From: Mesotaenium endlicherianum
Lineage: Eukaryota; Streptophyta; Zygnematophyceae; Zygnematales; Mesotaeniaceae
DNA: 64,000 nucleotides
Assembly (NCBI GenBank): GCA_009602735.1
Contig: WELA01009603.1
Location: 236,594-300,593, forward strand
Direction of reading: 5' to 3'
Shown in pieces: positions 19,366 to 30,511 of the stretch (positions within the stretch are counted from its first letter, which is position 1; each line of letters begins with the position of its first letter). The translations under genes were made by a program, and so were the position numbers. The notes beneath the pieces were generated by a model. That model searched no databases, was not told the DNA's origin, and was given only the letters and a program-made list of their open reading frames with translations.

Positions 19366-20572
19366 GATGGCCAATCCTTTAGATTAACAGCAAGTTTTTG
19401 AAGGTGGCACAACATCTCCAGGAGGCCCCCCTCCAGCGCCAATGGGAGAGCACACTGAAAAAAAATCTGCCACAACAAGGAGCACCACAAGGAGAAGCAC
19501 CATCATATCCCCTGGCAGCCATTATATCAAAATTGACCTGACAGTAAGGAGTTCTCGCAAATGAATGGGCAGCCTTTCTAATGACCATCCACAACGAAGT
19601 GGATTTGGCCACCTATGAAGTGACCGTACAAGCGTCAAGAGAGGCTATGGCTGCCATGGCTGTCCCTATTGCAAGCAACGCTCCAAATCCAGCCCCGATT
19701 CTTGCGCCTTCACAAAAGCCAACGAGAGCAAGAAAACTCATCAAGCCCGGCACACCCGACACTTTCAACCCCGAGGATAGGAGCCAACCTCATTTTGTGG
19801 CTGTACCAAGTGGAGACGTACCTCTCTTGTCTTTAAGACCTGAAGAGGACCACGTTCCCATTGCCGTTACCTGGTTGAGAGGAGTGGCAACATCATGGTG
19901 GCAAAACTATCAAGCGACTTAATGTCAAGCTATGGCGCACCTCGTGCCCGGCGAAGAGCCCCCACCATCGTATGCAAGATGGGCAGATGTCAATGAAGCC
20001 CTCAAGAAGCAATTCATGCCCATCAACGCGGAGAGAAGATAGCCCGAGAAAAAGTTCACCATCTCAAGCAAACAACATCCGTTCACGAGTATACCCCCAA
20101 ATTTCACGCTCCCACTCTTAAGATCTTGAACATGTCTCTTAAGGAGAAGATTGACGCTACGCATTTGGCCTCAAGCCCAAAGTGGCGAAGAAAGTGGAAC
20201 TACCCGACTTGACAATGTTCTCGAAGATCATTGCAGTGGCCCAAAAGGTTGACACCTTGAATTTCAAGCATTCGTTGCTTTCATCTTCACGAGCGCCGAC
20301 AACCCGAATGCACGAAGCCTCTTTCCAATGTGAAACCGGACCCACACCCATAGAGGTTGGAGTCATCAAGAGAGATCCCGCGAGTGCCCAAGGAGTGAAA
20401 GACCCTCCAACGACACTTATGAAGCAAAAAATGAGCAAGGACTTAAGGCAATACTCTCTCCGATTGAAAACGAAGCTCTCATGAAGACCAGAGTATGCTT
20501 TTATTGTAAGGAGAAAGAACAGCGTGCACTCTCATGCCCCACAAAGATGTTAAAAAACGGAAAGCGCCGATA
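19366..20572 (+). pseudogene. gag: GypA-3 gag, degraded
   Basis: ATG at 19366 (MANPLD) with an immediate TAA. Later blocks include TIHNEVDLATYEVTVQASREAMAAM (19581 on), RARKLIKPGTPDTFNP, the LRGVATSWWQNYQAT core and VAKKVELPDLTMFSKII-type sequence at 20182. The zinc knuckle near 20500-20540 has lost its last part. Frameshifts occur near 19790, 20030 and 20390. The overlap with protease keeps the slippery heptamer AAAAAAC at 20552-20558. Confidence 0.82.
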
Positions 20573-20689
20573 GGGCAAAAGCCTACCACCCCAAGATCCA
20601 CTTCACGAGAAGACAACAAGCCAAGTGAAGTAGCGACCCCCGTTGAAGACGACATTCCAGCCCCAATGAGTTCGAGAGGGTACTTTGGA
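20552..20689 (+). pseudogene. pol: GypA-3 frameshift site and protease start
   Basis: A AAA AAC at 20552-20558, in phase with gag. The -1 frame then reads KKRKAPIGQKPTTPRSTSRE and on to PAPMSSRGYFG, the linker before the protease active site. GypC-1 starts at 20690. The downstream hairpin is weakened (gataggg/gcctacc). Confidence 0.75.
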
Positions 20690-21430
20690 GAAAATGAATC
20701 GACTTACCAAGTAGACAATTAACAATTAATGACGATCTTTATATCAGCGAGTTATCTCTATGGTTTCTTTTGTTAACTGATTTAACATTGAAGAAAAATA
20801 CACTAGCAGTGGACAATATACTAGCAGTGGACAATACACTAGCAGTGGAAGTCAAATGCAAGTAAACTAGCATGAACAATACACTCAATAAACTCATGTA
20901 TAAGCAAGGCTAGAAGACAGTGCGTATCAATGGCTCTTTGCCTTGGATTCAGATATCTCTCAGTACGCCGTATAAGAGAGTTGGCCTCCTTTCCGAATGC
21001 CGATCTTGAAAGCAATACCTAACATATGTACTTGTTATGAGTTTACTCTTCGACGGCAAGTGCGATGGCACCACCTACCCGAGATATAACCACGCTGGCA
21101 GGACCTCAGTTACCCACATCAACCGCCATCTCCCAGCATCCCGAATTGCCATCCATCCTAGGGCTGTCATCTGGCCATTCATCTAGCATACCACACTTAG
21201 ATGTATATCTAGGCAGTGCGCTGCTACCGAGTACGTAAGTCAGCTGGCTGTCAAAGAATGTGTGAGCAAGATGACTTAAGTTGACTTCTGCGTGCTTCCG
21301 GCTAAGTCATTAAAGTGATATTTTCATAAAGTCCAACAAACTAAATATTAACTAGAGTTCAGCAAGCTAAAGTAATTTATGTGCTATATTTAAGTGAATA
21401 TTATATCAACCAATATACTGATTTATTACA
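20690..21430 (-). repeat. 3' LTR of GypC-1
   Basis: Plus-strand edges gaaaatgaatcgac (expected TGAAATGAATC; first two bases changed) and TTTATTACA. A (ca)ctagcagtgga unit is repeated three times at about 20810-20845 relative to single copies in other GypC LTRs. 741 bp. No clear polypurine tract abuts the LTR; the nearest purine run, ggtggtggaaggga, lies about 75 bp inside. Confidence 0.8.
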
Positions 21431-21601
21431 ATTCGTCCAACTTAACTTGTTGTTGCCTCGACAACACTAACACTGTGTAACATGGTTCCTCTCGCTTAAA
21501 GTACTGATCTCCCTTCCACCACCTTTTGCTTCAACACTGACACCTAACGGTGGGGATCACTAGTAATAGCGTGCTGTCCCTTTGGCCCTCAGCCTACTGC
21601 A
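21431..21601 (-). other. GypC-1 3' untranslated stretch
   Basis: Noncoding gap between the accessory ORF stop and the 3' LTR. It has the purine-rich run aaaaggtggtggaaggga (minus strand), a candidate polypurine tract displaced from the LTR edge. Confidence 0.5.
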
Positions 21602-23246
21602 TTATGGGGGAGATGTCCCTGGGGCCCTACGATCAAGGGAGCCAGACCTCCTCCTGTCTTGGGGTCTCCTGAAGCCTGGAGGATCCGCGTTGGGGCCCAG
21701 GGGAGAACGCAGTAACTGAGCTGTTTCCTTTTGCACAATCTGAATTTGAATGAAGGCAACCTTCTCCTGGGTAGCCCTCAAAGTGACAGGTACGTATATC
21801 GTTATCCCAAATTGATGAGCCAAGGCCACATGCCCTCTCTGCGAGGGAGATGCTGGCAGGCCTCTGGCTCTTTCTCTCGCAACCCTTCTGTCTGCCCTGT
21901 CTGACAAGGTCTCCGCGCCTGCAAATGGACTGTGTGCTCTGGCAAATCCCAGCCAAGTGATATCTTCTCCTTCACCAAGATGATGCAGGGCCAACCCAAT
22001 CTTCTTTTTTAAAGGGGATGTGGCAGGTGTCAGGATCACAACGGGGTTAGTGTCCTCTTCCTCGCCTTCCTCTTCTTCTTCCTTCGACCCCTCCTCTTCT
22101 CCTTCCCCTGGTTCCTCTAAGACTGCTGGGGTCTCTTTTGTCAACTGCTCCAACTCTTCTCGAGAAGAAGAATATCCCATTGACCTTCACCATTTGGGTG
22201 CTGGTGGGGGCTGTTAATTCTGGACCGCATACAGGTCCTTCTCTTCCTGCTTGCTAGCCCATTTGGCATAAGCGTACTTCCCTTTAGAGAATGACTCTCT
22301 GGCCCTCCTCCTGTCCTCCTGCATTTCTTGGCTCATGCAGCCTCTTACTCCATCCAGTCTTGGGTCCCAAGCTGCAATATGAGGAGGCAACACCATGTTC
22401 CCTTGTAGGTTTGTTAGGGAATCTTCCTCCCCTGCCTTTGTCATCTTGCTGGTCCCTCATGTTGATGGTTATGCACCGCCAATCGGTGGGCTTCTGGAAG
22501 AAGGCAAGGTCTGTCCTTTTTAGCGTACAAGGGTACCACTGCCTTGCAAAGTTCAGCTGACTGGTTTCCCTTGCGAAGAATTCCCAGCTCCTTCTCTTCT
22601 GTTCATTATACATGGCCTTGAAGCTGTTATGGGATGTAGAGTCCTTAAAGCTGTCCGCGTCCATGGGGATCATCCTGATGATCCTATCTTTCCCCCAAAT
22701 ACTTGGAGCTGATACAGCTCCTGCTTCATCAACTTGGGCCATTGTCTTGGCCTCTCTGACCGTATACCCTACCATCCTAGCATAATCGTGGTAGAGTAGA
22801 AGTCCTGTGCTGACCTCTATATAGTTGTCAAATTTTTCAGAAGTGTCTCCTTCCTTTTGCAAGATGTCCTTCTGTGACTCACTGCGACTTCTCCGGGCAT
22901 ACTTGAAAGCCTTCTCTAATAGATCAAAGCCCTTGCCCAGTACTGTGTAGCGATAGCTGCTGGTTTCTTTCTGTTCTCTTTCAGCCTGCTGCTTCCGCCT
23001 CTCCTCAGCTTGCCTCTCCTCCTCTGCCTTCTAGGCCTTCTGTGCAAATTTTCTGTCCACTTCTACCTGCCTCAGCCTGGCCTGTTCTTCCTCCTCCTTC
23101 TTATTTTGTGCCTCCCGCTGTTGTTGGAGTCGTTGCGATTCCAGAGCGGAGATGGAGGATGATTCGATGTCGCCGCGTAATTGCAATTACTCTGCATGTA
23201 CTTCTTCCGCTCTTCTCTTCCTCATAAGTTCCAACTTTTGAGTCAT
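21602..23246 (-). pseudogene. GypC accessory ORF downstream of integrase (unknown function)
   Basis: About 548 codons on the element's sense strand, from ATG 23246 (a TGA lies four codons upstream) to the stop at 21602. Layout: residues ~1-125 charged Glu/Arg/Gln coiled coil (RKRRAEEVHAE, KKEEEEQARLRQVEVDRKFA, KAEEERQAEERRKQQ); ~125-310 a globular-looking part (YRYTVLGKGFDLLEKAFKYA, GLLLYHDYARMVGYTVREAK, FARQWYPCTLKRTDLAF); ~310-360 charged; ~360-400 an acidic Glu run; then a basic Arg/Ser/Pro tail. Breaks are TAA 23187-23189, TAG 23031-23033, TAA 22214-22216, TGA 22187-22189 and one frameshift near 22430. All but one stop could derive from Gln codons or CpG-type decay, so it looks like a once-functional protein. 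No family recognised. It could be a Gag-like, envelope-position or captured host protein. Confidence 0.65.
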
Positions 23247-23557
23247 CCTGCTCAATCATAAACACAATGCAGTTAGTGAAGTCATGATGCGTGGCCGCTA
23301 TTGATTACCCTCGGGGAGAAGAACGTGGTGGGGAGAGTTCCAAGTGAGTATTCCTTATGTGAGTGAGTATAAGAGGAGATTGGAGTCACAGTGAAAAGGT
23401 GCGTGCGAGCGCAGGTTGAGTGTGTAGAATGCTTATATAAAAAGGTGCCTGGCTGATCCCCAAACGAGACACACGCCCTGCTTGTTACAACTGTCACTAT
23501 CTGTCACGTTCTCCTCCAACTTGTATGGAGACAGGACCTCCTGTTACCTTTCCATGT
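23247..23557 (-). other. Spacer between GypC pol and accessory ORF
   Basis: About 310 bp with no gene. On the minus strand it could hold a splice acceptor or internal promoter for the accessory ORF; a tatataag word (about 23435) on this strand is TATA-like. Nothing stronger is visible. Confidence 0.35.
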
Positions 23558-25430
23558 CTACTGAAATGACACTGAGGGAGGTGCCCCAGCCGCCAAAAGT
23601 TGGAACCGTTTCAACGCCATTTCGGCATTGGTCAGCTGGTCTTTAAATTCCCAAGTGTCCTTGAAGGCATCCTTACCCTTCCATCTGACCAAGTACTTCA
23701 TGACATATTTAGATGATTGACGGACAATACGGGCGTCTAAAATTGCCTCGAACTCATATTCCTTAGGGTCACCCTCCCTGACAACGGGGTCCGGTCCCGG
23801 TTGGACAGGTAACCGACGTGTGAACAGTGTGTTACCTTTGATGTACGATTCCAGGAAGGAGGTATTAAAGACTAGGTGACTCTTGTAGTCCGCTGACATG
23901 TTCAGTTTGTAAGCATTTTGACCGACACGGCGCACCACCGAATATGGACCGACCCAGAGCAGACCAAGCTTTTTCTTGACCACACTTGGCAGGTATAGGT
24001 GTTGAGAATGCAATTTGACCAAATCGCCCTTAGAAAATGTCAGCTCGCAACAGTGCTGATTAACGTATTTTTGTTGATTTTCTTGGGCTGTGTGCAGGTT
24101 TGTCTTGACTTTTGAGAATGTGTCAGCAGACTCCTGACTTAATTGTGGATACACTGGATTGTCAATGTCGTCAAGGTGAGTTAAAGACTCTACTAGCACA
24201 TCTGAAGGAGACTTAGGGACTCTATCCAGATTGAGTTCAAGAGGGGTCTTTCCCGTTGACGCGTGCACCGCACTGTTGACCGTTAAATGAATTTGAGGCA
24301 ACCGATCATCCCAATTATCTTGTTTTTGGTTAATATATGCTCTCAACACCTCTTGTAGAACTCGGTTAGTTCTTTTAGTATGCCTTTCAGTCTCGAGGTG
24401 GTTTGCTGTGCTGAGCAGCTGTTTGACTCCCATTAATCCCATTAAAGCTCTCCACAATTATGAGTAAATTTTGAGTCTCTGTCTGAGATCATATTAGAAG
24501 GGAGCCTATGTTGGCATTCTACATGGCTGTAGAACTGTCTTGCAGTTTCAAGTGCAGTTACTTTGACAGTGGTAGGGATGAAAATGAACATTTTTGTCAG
24601 TTTATCCACTACTACGAGTATGGAATCGTGCCCATTGGCAGTTCTCTGTAGTTTTACCACCCAGTCCATAGATATTGTTTCCCAGCGTCCTGCTGGGATG
24701 GGTAGTGGTTGAAAGAGTCTCCCGGGTGGTGTGTGCCTAGACTTATTTCTCAGGCACTGATCACAAGACTTATTTCAAGACCTCCCGTAGCAATTCGTCC
24801 CAATGATAATGTTTTGCCAGTTTGCCAACAGTTTTGGCGTGCCCCAAATACCCACCCAGTAAACTATCATGTGCTTGACTCAGTAAGAGGGACCTTATTT
24901 CCAAGTTATCAGGAATGACCAGCTTCAGCCTGTCTGAAGTGGTTTCAATCACCCTGACCCCTCCCTTAAGCCTATACCCGAGTGCAAGAGCACGGCACAC
25001 ACCATCCGTGGAGCTGGGCTCAAATATTGGGTCAGAAAGGTAGGCTTTCCTAAGTTGTCTAAGGAACGACTTTTTCACCTTGGGTGAAGTGAAAGCACAC
25101 AGGACTTCATCCACAGCATGCTGGCTAAAGATCCTTCCTTGCAAGTCAGGTCTTCAAGAGAGTGCATCAGCAGGATTCAACTTCCCTGGTTTGTAGTCGA
25201 TCTAGACCTAGAACCGCTCCAACATCTGGCTCCAGCGGTTCTCCCTCCTTGACGGCTTGGACTTCTTCTGAAAGTGAGTCAGAGCTAGATGATCCGTAAT
25301 CACCTTAAAAGCTTAACCATGTAAGTATGCTCTCCACAATTTGAGCACATGAATGATAGCAAGCAGCTCTTTATCATGCACAGACTAGTTGGTTTCAACT
25401 GAGTTGAATTTCATAGACTCATACAGCACA
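23558..25430 (-). pseudogene. pol: GypC-1 RNase H end, integrase and chromodomain
   Basis: Read leftward from GypA-4: RNase H end (MKFNSVETN, VHDKELLAIIHVLKLWRAYLHG, about 25260-25430), the integrase zinc region (AHDSLLGGYLGHAKTVGKLAKHY ... SCDQCL), and the core with MDWVVKLQ, VVVDKLTKMFIFIP and SDRDSKFTHN (first two acids, 24442-24669). A frameshift and stop near 24450 follow. The third-acid region reads HTKRTNRVLQE, where Lys replaces the catalytic Glu. The integrase tail (LGLLWVGPYSVVRRVGQNAYKL) leads to a chromodomain (EYEFEAILDARIV ... YLVRWKGKDAFKDTWE). It ends at 23558. Confidence 0.88.
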
Positions 25431-25435
25431 GGGTG

Positions 25436-25925
25436 TGTAGTGATTTGAGTTACTATACATTAGGTTGCATATATTTTAATGTTTTTAAATATATTCGAAG
25501 TAGTATTGTGTGGATTCAAGTGTGAATAGGTACTCTAGTAACTTGGTTCATGTCCTTTGAAACTTCAAAGGCATTTTTGAAGTTAGAGGAAGGACCTAGA
25601 AGAACTCCACGTGGCAAAAGTCAAATGTGCCATTTTTAGGTCAAATGAACATGTGTACATTATTCTAGAAAGAGGTGGCAAGTTTTGGGATGTGTTGGGT
25701 GCCAACACATCAACATACACCTTCCTAGAAATTTCTTATGTAGCAAGTATATAAACAAAAGCTAGAACATAAAAAGACATTTGAGAATCACTCTTGTACT
25801 TGCCAAATTCCAGAAATACATCAACTTTCAAGAAGCCATCTCTCTTTCAAGAAGCTCATAGATCCTTGTCTTGAATAGATGAAGTATTCTATTTTACTAT
25901 GTACTTTACCTTCTGTTTCACTACA
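25436..25925 (+). repeat. 5' LTR of GypA-4
   Basis: TGTAGTGATTTGAG to TTTCACTACA, 490 bp, with the perfect palindrome (near 25690) and TATATAAAC. A 13-bp deletion near 25856 removes taccacttgtgttca. The primer site is decayed (TAATATCGAAGC at 25927). Confidence 0.9.
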
Positions 25926-25962
25926 GTAATATCGAAGCTAGGCACTTTGGTAGCATTAGAAG

Positions 25963-27259
25963 ATGGCCAATCCTCAAGACCAACAGCAAGCTTTTGAAGC
26001 AGGCCCTTCCCCTACAAGAGACCCTCCTCCAGCGCCGATGGGAGAGCCCACTCAAGAAAATCTGCAACATCAAGAAGCACCACAAGGAGGAGCACACCCT
26101 CCTCCAGCGCCCATGGGAGAGCCTACTCCAGGAAATCTGCGACAACAAGAAGCACCACAAGGAGGAGCGCCGTCAAATCCCATGGCAGCCGCTATAGCAA
26201 AGTTGACCCCACCACAAGGAGTTCCCGCAAATGAGTGGGCAGCCTTCCTAATGACCGTCCACAATCAAGTGGGCTTGGCCACCTATGAAGCAACCGTGCA
26301 AGCGTCAAGAGAAGCTATGGCTGCCATGGTTGCCCCTATTGCGAGCAATGCTCAAAATCCAGCCCCGGCTCAAGCGCCTCCACAAGAGCCAACGAGAGCA
26401 AGGAAACTCATCAAGCCCGGCAAACCCGACACTTTCAACCCCGGGAAAGGTTAAACCCTAAATTTATGGCTCTACCAAGTCGAGACGTACCTCGCATTCC
26501 TTGAAGTACCCGAGGAGGACTACGTTCCCTTTGCCGTTACATTACTTAGAGGAGCAGCAACATCATGGTGGCGTACCTATCAAGCGGCTATATATCAAGC
26601 TATGGCGCACCCCATGCTCGGCCAAGAGCCCCCACCATCATATGCAAGATGGGCAGATTTTCGTGAGGCCCTCAAGAAGCAATTCATGCCCATCAATGCG
26701 GAGAAGATTGCCCGAGGAAAGCTCCACCATCTCAAGCAAACGACGTCTGTTCAAGAGTATATATCCAGATTTCACGCCCTCACTCTTGAGATCCCCAACA
26801 TGTCTCTCGAGGAGAAGATTGACCGCTATATCTTTGGCCTCAANTATCTTTGGCCTCAAACCCAAAGTGGCAAAGGAAGTGGACTTACGTGACTTGACGG
26901 ACTTCTCAAAGATCATTGAAGTGGCCCAAAAGGTAGATACCTTGGATTTCAAGCACTCCGTGCCTTCATCTTCACGAGTACTGGCAACGCGGGTGTACGC
27001 AGCCCCTTCCACATCTGAATCTGGACCCACACCCATGGAAACTAGAGTTATTAAAAGGGACCCCGCGGCTGCCCGGAAGAGTGGGAGACCCTCCTATGAC
27101 ACTTATAATGCAAAAAACCAGCAAGGAGTGAAAGCAAGACTCTCCCCGGCTGAAAAAGAAGCTCTCATGACGGCTGGACTATGCTTTTATTGTAAGGAAA
27201 AAGGTCATCGTGCACTCTCATGCCCCAAAAAGTTATCAAATAACGGACAGCACCGGTAG
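25963..27259 (+). pseudogene. gag: GypA-4 gag
   Basis: MANPQDQQQAFEAGPSP start, two copies of the 25-residue Pro/Gln repeat 75 bp apart (26029 and 26104), and an open frame to 26454, where a small change at the NPGKG.NLNLW site gives a stop and frameshift. The remaining core follows in another frame (LLRGAATSWWR, FREALKKQFMP). A single N at 26844 sits between two copies of tatctttggcctcaa, probably an assembly artefact that shifts frame again. It ends with the intact zinc knuckle CFYCKEKGHRALSC and a TAG at 27257-27259. Confidence 0.88.
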
Positions 27260-30097
27260 GCCAGGAGCCTACCACCCCAAGACCCACTTCAAGAGGTAGC
27301 AACAAGCCAAGTGAGGTGGAGACCCCCGTTGAAGATGACGTTCCAGCCCCAATGAGTTTGAGAGGTTATCTTGGAGGAGAGAAGGTCCACATCTTGGTGG
27401 ATAGCGGAGCTCAAGGCAACTTCATTGCTGCAGGTTTCGCCACCAAGCACGGTAGTACTATGCGGACTCTTGACCACGACGAGAAGATTATGATATCCGA
27501 TGGATTCTTTTATACTACCCCTTCCAAGAAGACGTACCCCATGGCACTCTCTATCAAGTCCTTCAAGGATAGAGTAGTATTCTCCCCCATGGAATTGGGC
27601 AAGTACGACGTCATCCTAGGGACGCCTTGGTTGACCAAGCACAACGCCCAAGTTGATTGGAGAATCGGTACTATCGAGATCAAGAATGACGTCACTTCAA
27701 GAGTCTGTATTTTGCGCGCAATCTAGCATATCCAGACCCAAGACATCGAGAAGCCGGCACACGAGATACTATTGTTTGCCCTCCAACTCAAGAGACTTGT
27801 GAGGAAGGGACACGAGCTTCTGTTGGCCTTGATCATGCCAAAAGACATCAAGAAAGACAACGAGAGTCAAGAAGGCAGCCCCCTTCCCAATAAGATACAA
27901 GGAGTCTCAGAGGACTACAAACAAGTATTCTCCTCGGATATTGCCCAAGGGCTTACTGCCCAAGAGATTCGTAGACCACAAGAAAGAGTTGGAGCCTTGA
28001 AGCAAGCCCAACTCTTGGCCTACGTTCAAAATGTCATACACGGAGCTAGACAAAGTCAAGAAGCAAATCAAGGAGCTACTGGAGCATGGCTTCATTCGAC
28101 CTAGCACCGATGCGATTTGTCAAGAAGAAAGATGGTACCTTGAGGATGTGTGTGGACTATAGCGCCCTGAACAAGGTCACCATCAAGAATCAATACACGC
28201 TGCCGCGAATGGATGAGCTCATGGACCGATTGGTTGGAGCCAAGTACTTCACGAAGGTGGACTTGAGAAGCGACTACCACGAGATTCGCATCGCTGAACC
28301 AGACATAAAGAAAACGGCAATCAGGTCAAGATATGGACATTTTGAGTTCATGGTCCTGCCACTTAGACTCGCCAACGCGCTAGCTACTTTCATGACTATG
28401 ATGAACACCATATTTCAGCCCATGTTGGACAGATTTGTGGTGGTATTCATCGATGACATCCTCATCTACAGCAAGACCCTTGAAGAGCATGCGAGACACT
28501 TAAAAGAAGTCCTGGAAGTATTGAAGCAAAACAAGCTATTTGCAAAGGAGTCAAAATGCGAGTTTGCCAAACAAGAAGTGGAGTTCTTAGGTCTCCACGT
28601 GGCTGCTGATGGCATCAAGATGGACCCCAAGAAGACCACGGTGGTGGAGGAATGGCCAACCCCCACGACCAAGAAAGAACTCCAGTCATTCTTGGGATTT
28701 GCCAATTGGTACAGAAAATTCATCCAAGGCTTCTCGCACATAGCAGCCCCCCTGACTTGAAAGTTTGGCGCTGCTACGTTGAAGGACGCAAGGTGCTGGT
28801 CACTACGGACCACGAAGCGTTGAAGCACCTCCAGACGAAGCCGTATCTCTCAAGGAGACTAGCAAGATGGAGCGGATACTTGCAACAATACAACATCACG
28901 ATTCACTACCAGCCCGGCAAGACAAACCCGGCTGACCACCCCCTCTCAAGACTGCAATTAGACGCAGTGATGACATCGCTGAAAACAGATCTGGAAGCTC
29001 GATTTTCAGCCGCCTATGAAAGAGACCCTTACTACAAGAACGGAGAAGCAGCCTTGGACCCATACAAGAAGCAAGAAGGCAATTATTGGGTGAGGCGAGA
29101 CACGGGCCAGAGATGTGTTTCTAATGACCCAGATCTCCGGCTCTTGCTTCTACGAGAAGCACACGACAACCCTCTTGGGGGACACTTCGGAATCCTAAGG
29201 ACCACGGGCGTTCTAGCAAGGACTTATTGTTGGCCAGGCATGTCTAGGCAAGTCATGGAGTACTGCAGGAGCTGTGACACATGCCAAAGAGTCAAGCCAT
29301 CATCCCAAAAGGCGGGAGGACTCCTCCAACCACTACCAATCCCCGAAAGACAATGGACGGACATCTCAATGGACCTTGTCGTGGACCTGCCCGTGATACC
29401 TCGAGGCCATTATGCAATACACACGGTGGTGGACAGACTTACTAAGATGGCTCATTCTATTCTCACGACGACTAAGGCTACAGCACCACAACTTGCAAGA
29501 CTCATCTCTGACAACATCTTCCGACTCCATGGACTACCATCAAGAATTGTGTCAGATAGAGATCCAAGATTCACAAGCCATTTTTGGAAAAATCTCGTCA
29601 AGAACTTGGGTACATCGTTGAATATGTCTACCGCCTACCACCCACAACCAGATGGGCAAACCGAGCGTATGAATTGTACCCTAATCACCTCTCTAAAGGC
29701 CTACGTGTCTGCCCTGGAGCAAGACTGGGACATGTACTTGACTCCCCTCGAGTTTGCCTACAACAACACTACGTAGGCCTCTACCCAAGAGTCCCCATTC
29801 TTCCTCAACTATGATTGCTATTCGACCACGCCACTGAGCTTCACGGCTGGCCGTGATGAAGTAATTGCAGCCGCAGATTTTATGGAGACATTAGAAGCAG
29901 CCCTAGGGAAGAAAGCTCTACAACACGCGCAAGATGCTCAAGCAAGAGTGGCGAACAGATCCAGAAGAAAAATGACGTACAGAGTGGGTGAAAACGTGTT
30001 ACTATCAACCAAGAATATTTCCTTGAACAACAGGCCTGCCGGCAGCAAGTCCTCTCCCAAGTATTTGGGACCCTTCAAGATTATCTAGCAAGTCAAC
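27238..30097 (+). pseudogene. pol: GypA-4 pro-pol up to GypB-2
   Basis: The slippery site is decayed (AAATAAC, 27238-27244) but the hairpin ggtaggc/gcctacc is whole. Protease VDSGAQGNF (27316-27726), then a stop where GypA-2 also has one. RT in broken frames: [19 protein letters not shown] (about 28450), [11 protein letters not shown]. At about 28757 a deletion of some 0.3 kb joins HIAAPLT to KVWRCYVEG and removes most of RNase H. Integrase follows well preserved (29149-29776: zinc region, [28 protein letters not shown]), then its tail to PKYLGPFKII at 30088. GypB-2 starts at 30098. Confidence 0.9.
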
Positions 30098-30511
30098 CCA
30101 GATCAGTCTAATCTGACGTGTCGGGCCGAATTGACGTCCACATACATGCATCGACATTACTAGAATATTCTATCTTAGACGCGCTAGGCTAAACCGAAAC
30201 TTCTAGGTAAATCGACCTAGTCGGCACTCCGCGTCAGCCGAACTTACGTGAAGGTTCGAGTTCATTTTAACGGGTCAGATCGCTTGACGCTGTCGGTCAA
30301 TCCGACGGTCGCGCTCACCGCAAACTAAGGACAGTCGTCAACCGACCTCAAAGCTAATTAAACTTCGGAAATCCATAACTCTCTCAATACTTGACCAAAT
30401 TCGATGAACTATATATCAAAATGACCACAAAAGTGCACTCTTTATTACTAGACAATCAAAACATACTTTCATGAAACTCAAAAATGCACTTTATAAACCT
30501 ATTACCTTACA
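30098..30511 (-). repeat. 3' LTR of GypB-2, truncated
   Basis: Ends CCTTACA at 30511 on the plus strand (LTR start on its own strand) and is cut at 30098 within gatcagtctaatctgacg. The polypurine tract in reverse complement (tcatccccctt) follows at once. Confidence 0.85.

Noticed and set aside
23042-23227. Plus-strand frame in the GypC accessory region
   Set aside because: Antisense of the coiled-coil part of the accessory ORF; the minus frame is longer and compositionally coherent.
21602-23246. Envelope gene in GypC
   Set aside because: Position fits, but there is no signal peptide, no transmembrane segment and no cleavage motif; the protein is charged and coiled-coil.
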